DNA of 64,000 nucleotides from Mucilaginibacter phyllosphaerae (GTDB lineage: Bacteria > Bacteroidota > Bacteroidia > Sphingobacteriales > Sphingobacteriaceae). Of this stretch, positions 1 to 7,437 are shown piece by piece. Under the pieces are notes generated by a model. The model saw only the letters and a list, made by a program, of their open reading frames with translations, ran no database searches and was not told where the DNA came from. The DNA lies in the NCBI RefSeq assembly GCF_004378255.1, contig NZ_SNQG01000003.1, forward strand, positions 124,001 to 188,000, written 5' to 3'. The position numbers were made by a program, and so were the translations under genes. Position 1 is the first letter of the stretch. Each line of letters starts with the position of its first letter.

Positions 1-577
1 GGTCGCCCTGGTGGCCGTGGGTCATAAAAATTTCTAATGGCTGGTTATTGATGCTGGTTTTTAAAATAACACCTTCATATACATGGATGGTTTTGCCGTA
101 GATCTGCAGCAAACTAATTGCAGCCAGCGGGTCGTTGCCCCAGTACAAGTCGTGGTTGCCAAATATCTTTACAAAGCGGTCGTCGTTAATAAACAGTTTT
201 TCTTTCTTAAACGTAGCTTTATTATGGCGTTTAACACTGATGAACAGGTTTTCCCAAAGTTCTTCGCTATCGCCAAGGTTTATATAAATAAACTGCTGCT
301 GGTTATAATGATCGAGCGCTGCCAGATAGTTTTTAGCCGACCGGGCAAACATATCTGCACCATCCCTGGCGCCCTTGTGCTGGTCGGACAGGATGATGAA
401 CCTGTCTTTATCCATCTCGAACGGGATCACCAGCCCCTTTTTACCGGGCTTTACCATTATGTTTTTATACAGCGCGCCCAGGGCCTTATTCACCCGTGCT
501 TTGTTGGGGCGCGACGAAAACCTATCGGCCAGGGCAGAAACCGGTTTGTAGAGTAAGCGTTGTAAAAAACGGCGCAT
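1..577 (-). CDS. Metallophosphoesterase, 5' part only
   Basis: Reading the minus strand from the ATG at 577 gives an uninterrupted frame of 192 codons that leaves the window at position 1. The calcineurin-like phosphoesterase metal motifs appear in order: LSDQHKG (D-x-H), NLGDSEELWE (GD), FGNHDLYW (GNHD) and THGHQGD (GHxGD). These would bind two metals and hydrolyse a phosphomonoester or phosphodiester, but the substrate cannot be read from the sequence. The C-terminus lies outside the window, so the full length is unknown. The start is the first in-frame ATG. An upstream ATG at 590 is out of frame. The gene is divergent from the two-component module at 941. Confidence 0.85.
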   Translation of the reverse strand, partial: MRRFLQRLLYKPVSALADRFSSRPNKARVNKALGALYKNIMVKPGKKGLVIPFEMDKDRFIILSDQHKGARDGADMFARSAKNYLAALDHYNQQQFIYINLGDSEELWENLFISVKRHNKATFKKEKLFINDDRFVKIFGNHDLYWGNDPLAAISLLQIYGKTIHVYEGVILKTSINNQPLEIFMTHGHQGD

Positions 578-595
578 GCAGGTTAAACATGCGCC
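571..595 (-). promoter_or_regulatory. Hairpin covering the start codon of the metallophosphoesterase
   Basis: Perfect 8-bp inverted repeat ggcgcatg / catgcgcc with a 9-nt loop. On the minus-strand mRNA the right arm contains the start ATG, so a folded leader would hide it. The pairing is seen directly. A role in translation control is inference. Confidence 0.4.
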
Positions 596-671
596 GCCCT
601 ATATTGTGTGATAAGGTATAATGATAAATGGAAAATGTTGGGCAGAATGCTCCGCCCGTCATTTCCTTCCA

Positions 672-698
672 TATGCTTCCCCCAAAGCATACATTTTT
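672..698 (+). terminator. Orphan terminator-like hairpin
   Basis: Perfect 7-bp stem tatgctt / aagcata with loop ccccca, followed on the plus strand by cattttttt. This is intrinsic-terminator geometry, yet no plus-strand gene lies upstream within the region. It may end a short transcript or act as an attenuator. Confidence 0.4.
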
Positions 699-773
699 TT
701 AAATATTATAAACAGCCTGTAGGTTTAATTGCTAAATCCGTTTTCAGCATCGCCGGGCAAATCAACTATTGAT

Positions 774-881
774 ATGCAAATCAAAATTGCGGATATACAG
801 AAGCGGTTGAAAGAAGAAGAACACGGTAACCGGGTGGGTATTTATCTGATTAAATACCGTGAAAAAACGGTACTTATTTAA
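774..881 (+). CDS. Possible 35-residue small ORF
   Basis: ATG at 774 and stop TAA at 879-881. The product begins MQIKIADIQK and is charged in the middle (KRLKEEEHGNR), with no recognisable domain. The last third of the frame is the same DNA as the two regulatory palindromes at 837-872, which argues that the region is mainly regulatory and that the frame may be chance. There is no clear ribosome binding site. Listed only because nothing else explains 774-836. Confidence 0.15.
   Translation: MQIKIADIQKRLKEEEHGNRVGIYLIKYREKTVLI
837..872 (+). promoter_or_regulatory. Two overlapping palindromes, likely activator site
   Basis: Palindrome A (837-858) is ggtattta / taaatacc around tctgat. Palindrome B (855-872) is taccgt / acggta around gaaaaa. 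They share the four bases TACC. The centre of B is about 45 bp upstream of the start point predicted from the -7 element at 895-902, and no -33 TTG is visible in between. That is the usual geometry of a promoter needing an activator. The NarL-type regulator encoded at 2828-3466 is a natural candidate to bind here (inference). Confidence 0.5.
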
Positions 882-894
882 TGGGAGCGGATAG

Positions 895-902
895 TAAGTT
901 TG
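895..902 (+). promoter_or_regulatory. -7 promoter element for the 941-3466 operon
   Basis: TAAGTTTG matches the Bacteroidota -7 consensus TAnnTTTG. It lies 38 bp before the ATG at 941. No TTG is found at the expected -33 spacing. Confidence 0.5.
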
Positions 903-940
903 TATCAATCAATTTGTTTTTTTACTAAACCATAATCAAA

Positions 941-1402
941 ATGTTAACAAAAATTGTTAAAGAACCCACTTCAGATAAAGAGTTGCTAAACGGGGCTGAA
1001 GTTACCCAGGACCAATTGGACGGATTGTCTGGTAATTACTTTTTAAAAGTTCATGTCACTTCCAAGGGGCGGATACGCCGTATGGATGCATCTAATCCTG
1101 CGCCGTATCAGGATTTGGAAAAAAGGGATACTAAAACTATCTATTTTACAAAAGAAAAAATTGAAGAGCTTTTTAAAGATAATCCGGGCAGCGACGGGCT
1201 AAAGATTTACCTTGGGGTACATAATAAAGATATATATCCGGGTATCAGGGACGATAATTACGAAAACAAAGTTATGGTGGTTTTAGTGGCAACAAAAGGA
1301 GAGGCAGAAATGAAAGATGTAAACGATAAGGTAATGATAGCTGGTGTTAAAAGTGGCGGAATGGATAACGGCAAGCTATGCCCGCCGGATAAAACCTGTT
1401 AA
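941..1402 (+). CDS. Conserved-type hypothetical protein, Cys-ending
   Basis: A 153-residue soluble protein that I do not recognise as a named family. It has no signal peptide or membrane segment. The body is charged, with a few hydrophobic beta-like stretches such as NKVMVVLVATKG. The C-terminus is glycine-rich and ends with two cysteines in LCPPDKTC, the only cysteines in the protein, which suggests a tail modified or bound through cysteine. It is the first gene of a probable four-gene operon with a membrane protein, histidine kinase and response regulator, so it may be the output or the ligand of that signalling unit (inference). The palindromes at 837-872 lie directly upstream. Confidence 0.7.
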   Translation: MLTKIVKEPTSDKELLNGAEVTQDQLDGLSGNYFLKVHVTSKGRIRRMDASNPAPYQDLEKRDTKTIYFTKEKIEELFKDNPGSDGLKIYLGVHNKDIYPGIRDDNYENKVMVVLVATKGEAEMKDVNDKVMIAGVKSGGMDNGKLCPPDKTC

Positions 1403-1411
1403 ACTTGCTAA

Positions 1412-2059
1412 ATGTTTAGGCGCCTGTATCTTGTATTTGAGTTAGTTGCTCTGTTAACTGTACTTTTTTGTTTTGACAAAATAAAAAAAACAGCGTATAA
1501 ATACTTTGCACCGTATCTGGCCTTTGTACTGATATATGAAGTTGGCTCTATAGAGAACTGGTTTGTAATAGATCACAAAAATTTGTGGATCTCAAATATT
1601 ACGCTCGACATTTTTTTTGTTTTTTATAGCGTATTCTTAACTCAGCTGATCAGGAGCATAAAGTTTAAGGGATGGATAAAATATATTATTATTTTATCCA
1701 TCCTGTTTTCCATAATAAATACGATATTCATTCAGGGCTTTTGGGAGTTAAATACCATCACTATTTTAATACAGTTTGTTATTCTGATTGCTTTAGCTTG
1801 CTTTTATTTTTACGAGCTGATGCTTCAGCCCAACTATGTATTTAATATTGCCAGTGGGCCCGGTTTTTGGATGAGTACAGGCGTGTTATTTTTTTGCCTT
1901 ACCGAGTTTTTATTTTATTCGGCATTTGCCTATATGGCCTACGAAAAAAATTATACGCATTATGATATCGTTCAGCTTGTATTATCTAATATAGCCAATG
2001 CAATTCTTTACTCCTGCTTAACAATTTCATTTTTATGCATACAAAAGATGAAGTGCTGA
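1412..2059 (+). CDS. Polytopic membrane protein of unknown function
   Basis: 215 residues with roughly six or seven hydrophobic helices spread over the whole length and short charged loops (KIKKTAYK, RSIKFKGWIK). No enzymatic motif is visible. It starts 9 bp after the preceding stop, and its end overlaps the histidine kinase gene by 25 bp, so the genes are probably translated together. The kinase has only one membrane helix, so this protein could be its sensory partner, possibly handling the small Cys-tailed product of the gene at 941. That role is inferred from position only. Confidence 0.7.
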   Translation: MFRRLYLVFELVALLTVLFCFDKIKKTAYKYFAPYLAFVLIYEVGSIENWFVIDHKNLWISNITLDIFFVFYSVFLTQLIRSIKFKGWIKYIIILSILFSIINTIFIQGFWELNTITILIQFVILIALACFYFYELMLQPNYVFNIASGPGFWMSTGVLFFCLTEFLFYSAFAYMAYEKNYTHYDIVQLVLSNIANAILYSCLTISFLCIQKMKC

Positions 2060-2859
2060 TAGCTATTATTTTTGCCGGGACAGTAATTTTATTACTGCTG
2101 GGTATTTTTATTATCAGTTTTTTATTCTTTTACCAAAAAAGGCATAATACGCATCTTTCAGAACAAAAAAACCTGAAGGCAGCATTCCAGCAAGAACTCC
2201 TCAAAACCCAGGTAGAGATACAGGAACAAACGCTTAACCACATCAGCCGCGAAATTCATGACAATGTTACGCAGGTACTGTCATTTGTAAAACTAAACCT
2301 GGCCATACCGGTAAAAAGCACCGCAAAAGAAACCGAATTAAAAATAACCGAAAGCCGCAACCTGGTAGCACAGGTGATAAATGATCTGCGCGACCTGTCT
2401 AAAAGCTTAAGCTATGACCATATTGTACAGCTTGGCCTGGTAAAAACCATCGAGATAGAAACCGATCGCCTGAATAACAGCGGGATGATCATTGCAAACC
2501 TTGCCATAAACGGCAACCCGCATAGCCTGGGCGAACAGCGCGAAGTAGTACTGTTCCGCATTTTTCAGGAAGGGCTGAATAATGCCCTTAAACACTCGGG
2601 GGCAAAACAATTAAATATCGGCTTGGATTATTTTAACGATTTGTTTAATTTAACCATTCAAGACAACGGTGTGGGTTTTTTGGCCGGGGCGCTCCCTAAT
2701 GGCGGTTCGGGCTTAAAAAACATGGTGAACAGGGCCGCTTTAATTGGCGCCGATGCTGCTATAAACAGCGCGCCGGGAGAAGGCTGTTGTATTAAAATTG
2801 GGATCAACCACCTTACACAACATACATATGCCAACGCAAACTACAATAGCCCTGGTTGA
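2035..2859 (+). CDS. Sensor histidine kinase, NarL/HisKA_3 type
   Basis: 274 residues. One N-terminal membrane helix (about 8-33) is followed by a short coiled linker, then the HisKA_3 dimerisation helix with phospho-acceptor His75 in SREIHDN. The HATPase domain shows the N-box (EGLNNALKHSG, about 180-189), DNGVGF (210-215) and GGSGLKNM (223-230). There is no periplasmic sensor domain, so the signal probably comes through the membrane protein encoded just upstream. It overlaps that gene by 25 bp and the response regulator gene by 32 bp, a tightly coupled arrangement. It would phosphorylate the regulator at 2828-3466. Confidence 0.92.
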   Translation: MHTKDEVLIAIIFAGTVILLLLGIFIISFLFFYQKRHNTHLSEQKNLKAAFQQELLKTQVEIQEQTLNHISREIHDNVTQVLSFVKLNLAIPVKSTAKETELKITESRNLVAQVINDLRDLSKSLSYDHIVQLGLVKTIEIETDRLNNSGMIIANLAINGNPHSLGEQREVVLFRIFQEGLNNALKHSGAKQLNIGLDYFNDLFNLTIQDNGVGFLAGALPNGGSGLKNMVNRAALIGADAAINSAPGEGCCIKIGINHLTQHTYANANYNSPG

Positions 2860-3466
2860 TGATCACCGCCTTTTCAGGAGTGGTATCGTATCATTAATAA
2901 ACAGCTTTACAGGTTATAAAATATTATTTGAAGCAGCTAATGGCGAAGAGCTTACCCGTAAAATATCGCCAAAGCTTAAGCCCGATATTGTTTTGCTGGA
3001 TATTAATATGCCCGTTATGGATGGCGTAAGCACGGCACAATGGCTGCGCAAAACTTATCCCGAAATAAATGTCATCATCCTATCGATGTTTGAAGATGCC
3101 GAAAAGGTTTTGGGGATGGTTAAAATGGGCGTAAAAGGATATTTGTTAAAAGATGCCGAGCCCCACGAATTTGAACAGGCCCTTGCCAAGGTAACCCAGG
3201 GCGATTTATACTACCCCGAATTTGTTACCCGCCACCTGGCACACCGCTTTAGCAAAACTACCGAACAGATTAAGCTGAATGCCCGCGAAATTGAATTTTT
3301 AAAACTGGCCGGTACCGAACTTACCTACAAGGAAATTGCCGACCAGATGTGCGTTAGCGCCCGTACCGTAGATGGCTACCGCGACCAGCTTTTTGAAAAA
3401 CTACAGATAAAAAGCCGTGTGGGGCTGGTTTTATACGCCATAAAAAATAAAATGATTGAGTTGTAA
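2828..3466 (+). CDS. Response regulator, NarL/LuxR family
   Basis: 212 residues from the ATG at 2828. A longer frame opens at 2798, but its extra ten residues precede the conserved start of the receiver domain, so the later ATG is preferred. The receiver domain has the acidic pair D11-D12, phospho-acceptor D58 in LLDINMP, S86 and K108. The LuxR-type helix-turn-helix (about 145-205) shows LTYKEIADQM and SARTVDGYR. It is the cognate partner of the overlapping kinase and probably binds the palindromes upstream of its own operon (inference). Confidence 0.93.
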   Translation: MPTQTTIALVDDHRLFRSGIVSLINSFTGYKILFEAANGEELTRKISPKLKPDIVLLDINMPVMDGVSTAQWLRKTYPEINVIILSMFEDAEKVLGMVKMGVKGYLLKDAEPHEFEQALAKVTQGDLYYPEFVTRHLAHRFSKTTEQIKLNAREIEFLKLAGTELTYKEIADQMCVSARTVDGYRDQLFEKLQIKSRVGLVLYAIKNKMIEL

Positions 3467-3489
3467 TTTGCTAATTATTTTAGCAAATT
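3465..3489 (+). terminator. Hairpin at the end of the two-component operon
   Basis: Perfect 10-bp inverted repeat aatttgctaa / ttagcaaatt with a 5-nt loop, beginning within the stop codon of the response regulator gene. There is no long T tract, so it is either a weak terminator or an mRNA-stabilising stem. Confidence 0.45.
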
Positions 3490-3496
3490 TGCTTTC

Positions 3497-4567
3497 ATGT
3501 CGCATGAGGATAACGCCGGATTTTTTAAGGGGAGAGGGGCGCAGGTAAACACCCACAACAAGTTTTTAAAAAACAAATATGTGCTGGAGCACATTGAAGG
3601 GCTTGACGAGCAGCTGCTGGAAAACACCCATACGCAGCTTTTTGAAGAAAACCCTAAAAAGATCGTGAGCGAATCTGACAGCCCCGATCTGAGCCATTTT
3701 CATTCCATTAACCCGTATCAGGGCTGCGAGCATGGCTGCATTTATTGCTATGCACGCAACAGCCACGAGTATTATGGCTTTAGCGCCGGGCTTGATTTTG
3801 AGCGCAAGATCATCGTAAAGCGTAATGCGCCCCAACTGCTCGAAAAATATTTAAACAAAAAAGGCTACCAGCCGGTACCCATAGTGCTATCGGGCAATAC
3901 CGATTGCTACCAGCCGATAGAGCGTAAGCTGAAGATTACACGCGGCCTGCTGCAGGTATTTTTAAAATACCGCCACCCCGTAAGCATCATTACTAAAAAT
4001 AATGTAGTGCTGCGCGATATAGATCTGCTGGGCGAAATGGCGGCTATGAAGCTGGCCCATGTAAATGTATCTATCACCACGCTGAACGAAGCTTTAAGGC
4101 AAAAACTGGAACCGCGCACCGTAACAGGTATGAGCCGATTGGGGGTGATCCAAAAACTGACGGAGAAGGGTATCCCCTGCCGGGTGATGGTTGCGCCCAT
4201 TATACCGGGGCTAAACAGTAACGAGATCCCCGATATTATAAAAGCCGCGGCAGACCGTGGCGCGGTATCTGCCGGGTTTACCATTGTGCGCCTGAATGGC
4301 GCCATTGCCGAGATCTTTACCGATTGGGTACACAAGGCCTTCCCGGACAGGGCAGAAAAGGTGCTTAACATGATCAAAGCCTGCCACGGCGGCAAGCTGA
4401 ACGACAGCGAGTTTGGCCGCCGCATGAGTGGCGACGGGCACGTAGCGCAATCTATCCATCAGTTATACCGCATGGCCTGCATGCGGTTTTTAGCAGGCCG
4501 CGAGATGCCCGATTATGACCTTACCTTGTTTACGCCCAAAAGCGGTAAACAAACCAGTTTGTTTTAA
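3497..4567 (+). CDS. PA0069-family radical SAM protein
   Basis: 356 residues. The radical SAM cluster motif is C77-x3-C81-x2-C84 within YQGCEHGCIYCYARNSHEYYG, which binds the [4Fe-4S] cluster that cleaves S-adenosylmethionine. The surrounding FHSINPYQGC and YCYARNSHEY pattern is typical of the PA0069/Rv2578c group, related to spore photoproduct lyase, whose reaction is not established. A beta/alpha barrel follows (LSGNTDCYQP, VSITTLN, RVMVAPIIPG). The gene starts 30 bp after the response regulator and may be read from the same transcript or on its own. A strong terminator follows at 4595. Confidence 0.88.
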   Translation: MSHEDNAGFFKGRGAQVNTHNKFLKNKYVLEHIEGLDEQLLENTHTQLFEENPKKIVSESDSPDLSHFHSINPYQGCEHGCIYCYARNSHEYYGFSAGLDFERKIIVKRNAPQLLEKYLNKKGYQPVPIVLSGNTDCYQPIERKLKITRGLLQVFLKYRHPVSIITKNNVVLRDIDLLGEMAAMKLAHVNVSITTLNEALRQKLEPRTVTGMSRLGVIQKLTEKGIPCRVMVAPIIPGLNSNEIPDIIKAAADRGAVSAGFTIVRLNGAIAEIFTDWVHKAFPDRAEKVLNMIKACHGGKLNDSEFGRRMSGDGHVAQSIHQLYRMACMRFLAGREMPDYDLTLFTPKSGKQTSLF

Positions 4568-4594
4568 CAAAAATTGTAACCTGTTTTAATACAG

Positions 4595-4636
4595 CAGGGG
4601 TTTATCCATGCCGGTATAGCATGGAATAAACCCCTG
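4595..4636. terminator. Bidirectional terminator
   Basis: Long hairpin, caggggtttat(c)catgc paired with gcatg(g)aataaacccctg, between the convergent radical SAM and SPFH genes. It could serve both. Confidence 0.7.
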
Positions 4637-4663
4637 TAATAAATATGAATGGATGTGGCCGGC

Positions 4664-6556
4664 TTATTCGCCCTTAGGCGAAATGTCTACTATTTTGGCT
4701 TCGCTTTCCCTTTGCAGCTTTTTAAGCATTTCAGACCCTATCAGTGCATCTATTAAGCCATTGCCGTTGCCATTCTGGCCGTTAACCAAAATCTCGGGCA
4801 CCAGTTTAATACCATTGGCCGCTAAGGCCTCTGCTACGCGTACAATGGCGTATTGTTCGGTACCCATGGCTTCGGTTTTTTGTTTGGTCACTTCGGCTTC
4901 GGCTAAACCAATGGCTTTTATTTTGCCGGCATCGGCGTTACCGTTCACTTCGGTTGCGTTGGCATCCGCCTTGGCGTTTATGGTTTTTGCTTCCGCATCG
5001 GCACGGGCAATAATGGTTTTATTCTCGGCATCCGCTTTAGCGTTAATCACCCGCGATTCCGCGTCGCCTTTAGCAGCAGCAACCCTTGAGGCAGCCATTT
5101 GAGTGTTGATCTCTACCTGCCGGGTTGATTTTACCACCTCGGGCTGCATATCGGCACCGGCTTTGGCGCTTTCAAATTCTTTACGCTCTATCTGTGCGCT
5201 TTTTTGAATTTCGTAGGTAACGCGTTCCTGCTCGGCTATTTTACGGTCGGTAAGGGTTTTCATCAGGGCTTCGGGCGGCACAATATCGCCAATTAAGGTA
5301 TCTACACCCTCTACGTTATAGGCGGCTAATACTTTACTGATCTGTTCCCTCGCGTCTTCCTGCCTTTGCGACCGCGCGGTTAAAAACTCTATCACACCAC
5401 TTTTTTGCGCCGAGTTACGAAAGTAGTTGGCAATAGTAGGTTCCAGCACCTGCGATACCAGGTTTTTCATGTTACCGAAACGGGCGATAACCTTTGGCGC
5501 TTCGTTACGCGGGATGTGGATGATCTGCGAAACATCCAGATTAAAGGTAAAACCATCTGATGAACGCACGCTGATGGTGCACAGGTTTTTATCCAGCTCG
5601 TGGCTCTCGGTTCGGCTGTTGGCCCAGTTTAATACAATGTTAGTAGTAGGCACTATCTCTACCGTATGGGTATATATATTTACCGGGTGCTTGCCCGGAT
5701 CCAGCGGTTCGTCCCAAACACCTTTATCATATTTTTTTACGATGTTACCGTGGGTAAAGCCGGTGCCGCTGGTATCTTTCCCCTCCGGCCCTACAAAGGA
5801 GTTCACCACGCCCACAAAACCAATGTGGATGTGAATCATTTCTACCTGTTCTACAATGGCAAACCAGGGGTTTAAATAATAGGTACCCGCCAGTATCACA
5901 TCTTCCTGCAAGCCCTTTTTACCGCCGGCTTTAATAAAGGCCATCGGGTCCTGGTAGTTGCGGTGCCCCATTACAGATCCGCCTGCTATCTCGCCTTTTT
6001 CCAGTGGCTCACCATCTAAGGTGGTTACAATACCCACCTTGTTTTCATGAATGCTGGTGATAGGCACCATCACAATCTCGAACAAAAAGGTATTGATACG
6101 ATAGTTACCCGGCGTTAAGAAAGCGGCCTGCGGACCTTTTTGGCCGTTATTTTCCAGGAACGCCTGCGAATCCTGAAATTTGTCGCAGTCTACCGGTTTG
6201 CCCAGCACACGGCCGGTATCCATTGGGGCACCGTCTTTAGCCTTTACCAGGCCCAGCTTATCCTGCGGGATAACCGTGAAGGACTCCATCGTAATAATGT
6301 ATTGCCATGGCCACATGCGCCAGTAAAGGCCCGGGGCAAGCGGCTTGGCCTGCATACCCGCTTCGCCATAAATAGCAATGATGCGGCCGTCGGGCAGCCG
6401 CTTATCCCCGTAAAGGGTGAATTTTTTAACAACCAAACCAATACGATCATCAGGAACGATGATCATACCAAAAAATACGCGCAATACCAATTTGTAAAGC
6501 ACCAGAGCGCCAACCAGCAGGGCTACCCACCAGAGTTGAATAATTGTTTCAGACAT
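4664..6556 (-). CDS. SPFH (flotillin/band 7) membrane-scaffold protein
   Basis: 630 residues. One N-terminal hydrophobic helix (about 8-34) anchors the protein. Two repeated beta-rich stretches follow, each with a D-G-[EA]-P loop and a GxYxxN motif (VKAKDGAPMDTG, TPGNYRIN; TTLDGEPLEKG, LAGTYYLN). The SPFH/band 7 core (about 290-460) comes next, then a long alanine- and acid-rich helix. Residues 495-560 contain six tandem 11-residue repeats such as AKADAENKTII and ARADAEAKTIN. Flotillin-like proteins assemble into membrane rings or microdomains; the cargo here is unknown. It stands alone between convergent and divergent neighbours. The duplicated N-terminal module makes it larger than ordinary flotillins. 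Confidence 0.85.
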   Translation of the reverse strand: MSETIIQLWWVALLVGALVLYKLVLRVFFGMIIVPDDRIGLVVKKFTLYGDKRLPDGRIIAIYGEAGMQAKPLAPGLYWRMWPWQYIITMESFTVIPQDKLGLVKAKDGAPMDTGRVLGKPVDCDKFQDSQAFLENNGQKGPQAAFLTPGNYRINTFLFEIVMVPITSIHENKVGIVTTLDGEPLEKGEIAGGSVMGHRNYQDPMAFIKAGGKKGLQEDVILAGTYYLNPWFAIVEQVEMIHIHIGFVGVVNSFVGPEGKDTSGTGFTHGNIVKKYDKGVWDEPLDPGKHPVNIYTHTVEIVPTTNIVLNWANSRTESHELDKNLCTISVRSSDGFTFNLDVSQIIHIPRNEAPKVIARFGNMKNLVSQVLEPTIANYFRNSAQKSGVIEFLTARSQRQEDAREQISKVLAAYNVEGVDTLIGDIVPPEALMKTLTDRKIAEQERVTYEIQKSAQIERKEFESAKAGADMQPEVVKSTRQVEINTQMAASRVAAAKGDAESRVINAKADAENKTIIARADAEAKTINAKADANATEVNGNADAGKIKAIGLAEAEVTKQKTEAMGTEQYAIVRVAEALAANGIKLVPEILVNGQNGNGNGLIDALIGSEMLKKLQRESEAKIVDISPKGE

Positions 6557-6763
6557 TTGTTTTTTGATTTATTTAACGGGGCCCTTAAGGTGCGGGCTCC
6601 TCACAATAACTTATAGCTTTATGAGACCTTGGCTATATAGTGATAGTAGGATGCTGGTGTAATTTAGTTGTTACAAAAAAGTGAAGAATTATTTTTTTAC
6701 TGATGTACTCCCTGTTTAATTAAACTATTTACTACAAGCCTTTTATATATAAATATTAATTTA

Positions 6764-6797
6764 TACTTTTGCATCCCCGCAGAAAGAACTCCGGGGA
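6764..6797 (+). promoter_or_regulatory. Promoter and GC-rich hairpin before rpsP
   Basis: The -7 element TACTTTTG (6764-6771) matches TAnnTTTG. It is followed by the inverted repeat tccccg / cgggga (6774-6797, 12-nt loop), 27 nt before the rpsP ATG. The predicted start point falls in the left arm, so the hairpin may act at the DNA or 5'-end level. Confidence 0.55.
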
Positions 6798-6824
6798 CAA
6801 TGTTGAATACATAAAAACAAAAGA

Positions 6825-7358
6825 ATGGCAACTAAGATCAGACTGCAAAGACACGGTAAAAAAGGCAAACCTTTTTATTACATCGTAGTAGCAGATGCCC
6901 GTGCTCCAAGAGACGGTCGTTTTATTGAGCGTGTAGGTTCATACAACCCAAACACCAACCCTGCTACAATTGATATCAATTTTGATAAAACATTAGAGTG
7001 GGTTAACAATGGCGCACAGCCAACAGACACTTGCCGTGCAATACTGTCTTACAAAGGCGTATTATACAAAAAACACTTACAAGGCGGTGTTAAAAAAGGT
7101 GCTTTAACCCAAGAGCAGGCAGAAACCAAGTTTGCGGAGTGGTTAGATCAAAAAGACAGCAAAATAACAGGTAAAAAATCAAATCTTAACGCTGCAAAAG
7201 ACGAAGCCCGTAAATTGGCTTTAATTGCTGAAGCTAAAAAGAAAGATGATAAAGCTGCAGCTATTGCTGCTAAAAACGCACCTGTAGCTGAAGAAGCAGA
7301 AGAAACTGAGGCACCTGCCGAAGAAGCAGCTGCCGATACTGCAGAAAGCGCTGAGTAA
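6825..7358 (+). CDS. rpsP: 30S ribosomal protein S16
   Basis: 177 residues. The N-terminal 80 or so are classic S16 ([22 protein letters not shown], then [14 protein letters not shown]). It binds 16S rRNA during assembly of the small subunit. Bacteroidota S16 proteins carry a C-terminal extension, and here it is lysine-rich, then alanine/glutamate-rich (ending TAESAE), and probably disordered. It is the first gene of the conserved rpsP-rimM-trmD-rplS cluster, with its own promoter at 6764. A hairpin at 7385 separates it from rimM. Confidence 0.98.
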   Translation: MATKIRLQRHGKKGKPFYYIVVADARAPRDGRFIERVGSYNPNTNPATIDINFDKTLEWVNNGAQPTDTCRAILSYKGVLYKKHLQGGVKKGALTQEQAETKFAEWLDQKDSKITGKKSNLNAAKDEARKLALIAEAKKKDDKAAAIAAKNAPVAEEAEETEAPAEEAAADTAESAE

Positions 7359-7384
7359 TTATTTGAACGAAAGTTCTAAAGCAA

Positions 7385-7415
7385 ATGGCGAAGCAACCCA
7401 CCGGTTCTTCGCCAT
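7385..7415 (+). terminator. Intercistronic hairpin between rpsP and rimM
   Basis: Perfect 9-bp stem atggcgaag / cttcgccat with a 13-nt loop, followed by tgttattt. It could be a partial terminator or RNA-processing site that lets rpsP be expressed above rimM. Confidence 0.45.
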
Positions 7416-7437
7416 TGTTATTTAATAACATTTGAAT

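Larger units (their letters stand above)
596..940. other. Divergent intergenic region
   Basis: 345 bp between the minus-strand phosphoesterase and the plus-strand module. It holds an orphan terminator-like hairpin (672-698), a 35-codon open frame of doubtful reality (774-881), two overlapping palindromes (837-872) and a -7 promoter element (895-902). No RNA gene was recognised. Confidence 0.7.

Noticed and set aside
83..556. Long plus-strand frame of 157 codons
   Set aside because: It lies antisense to the metallophosphoesterase, whose motifs are clear on the minus strand.
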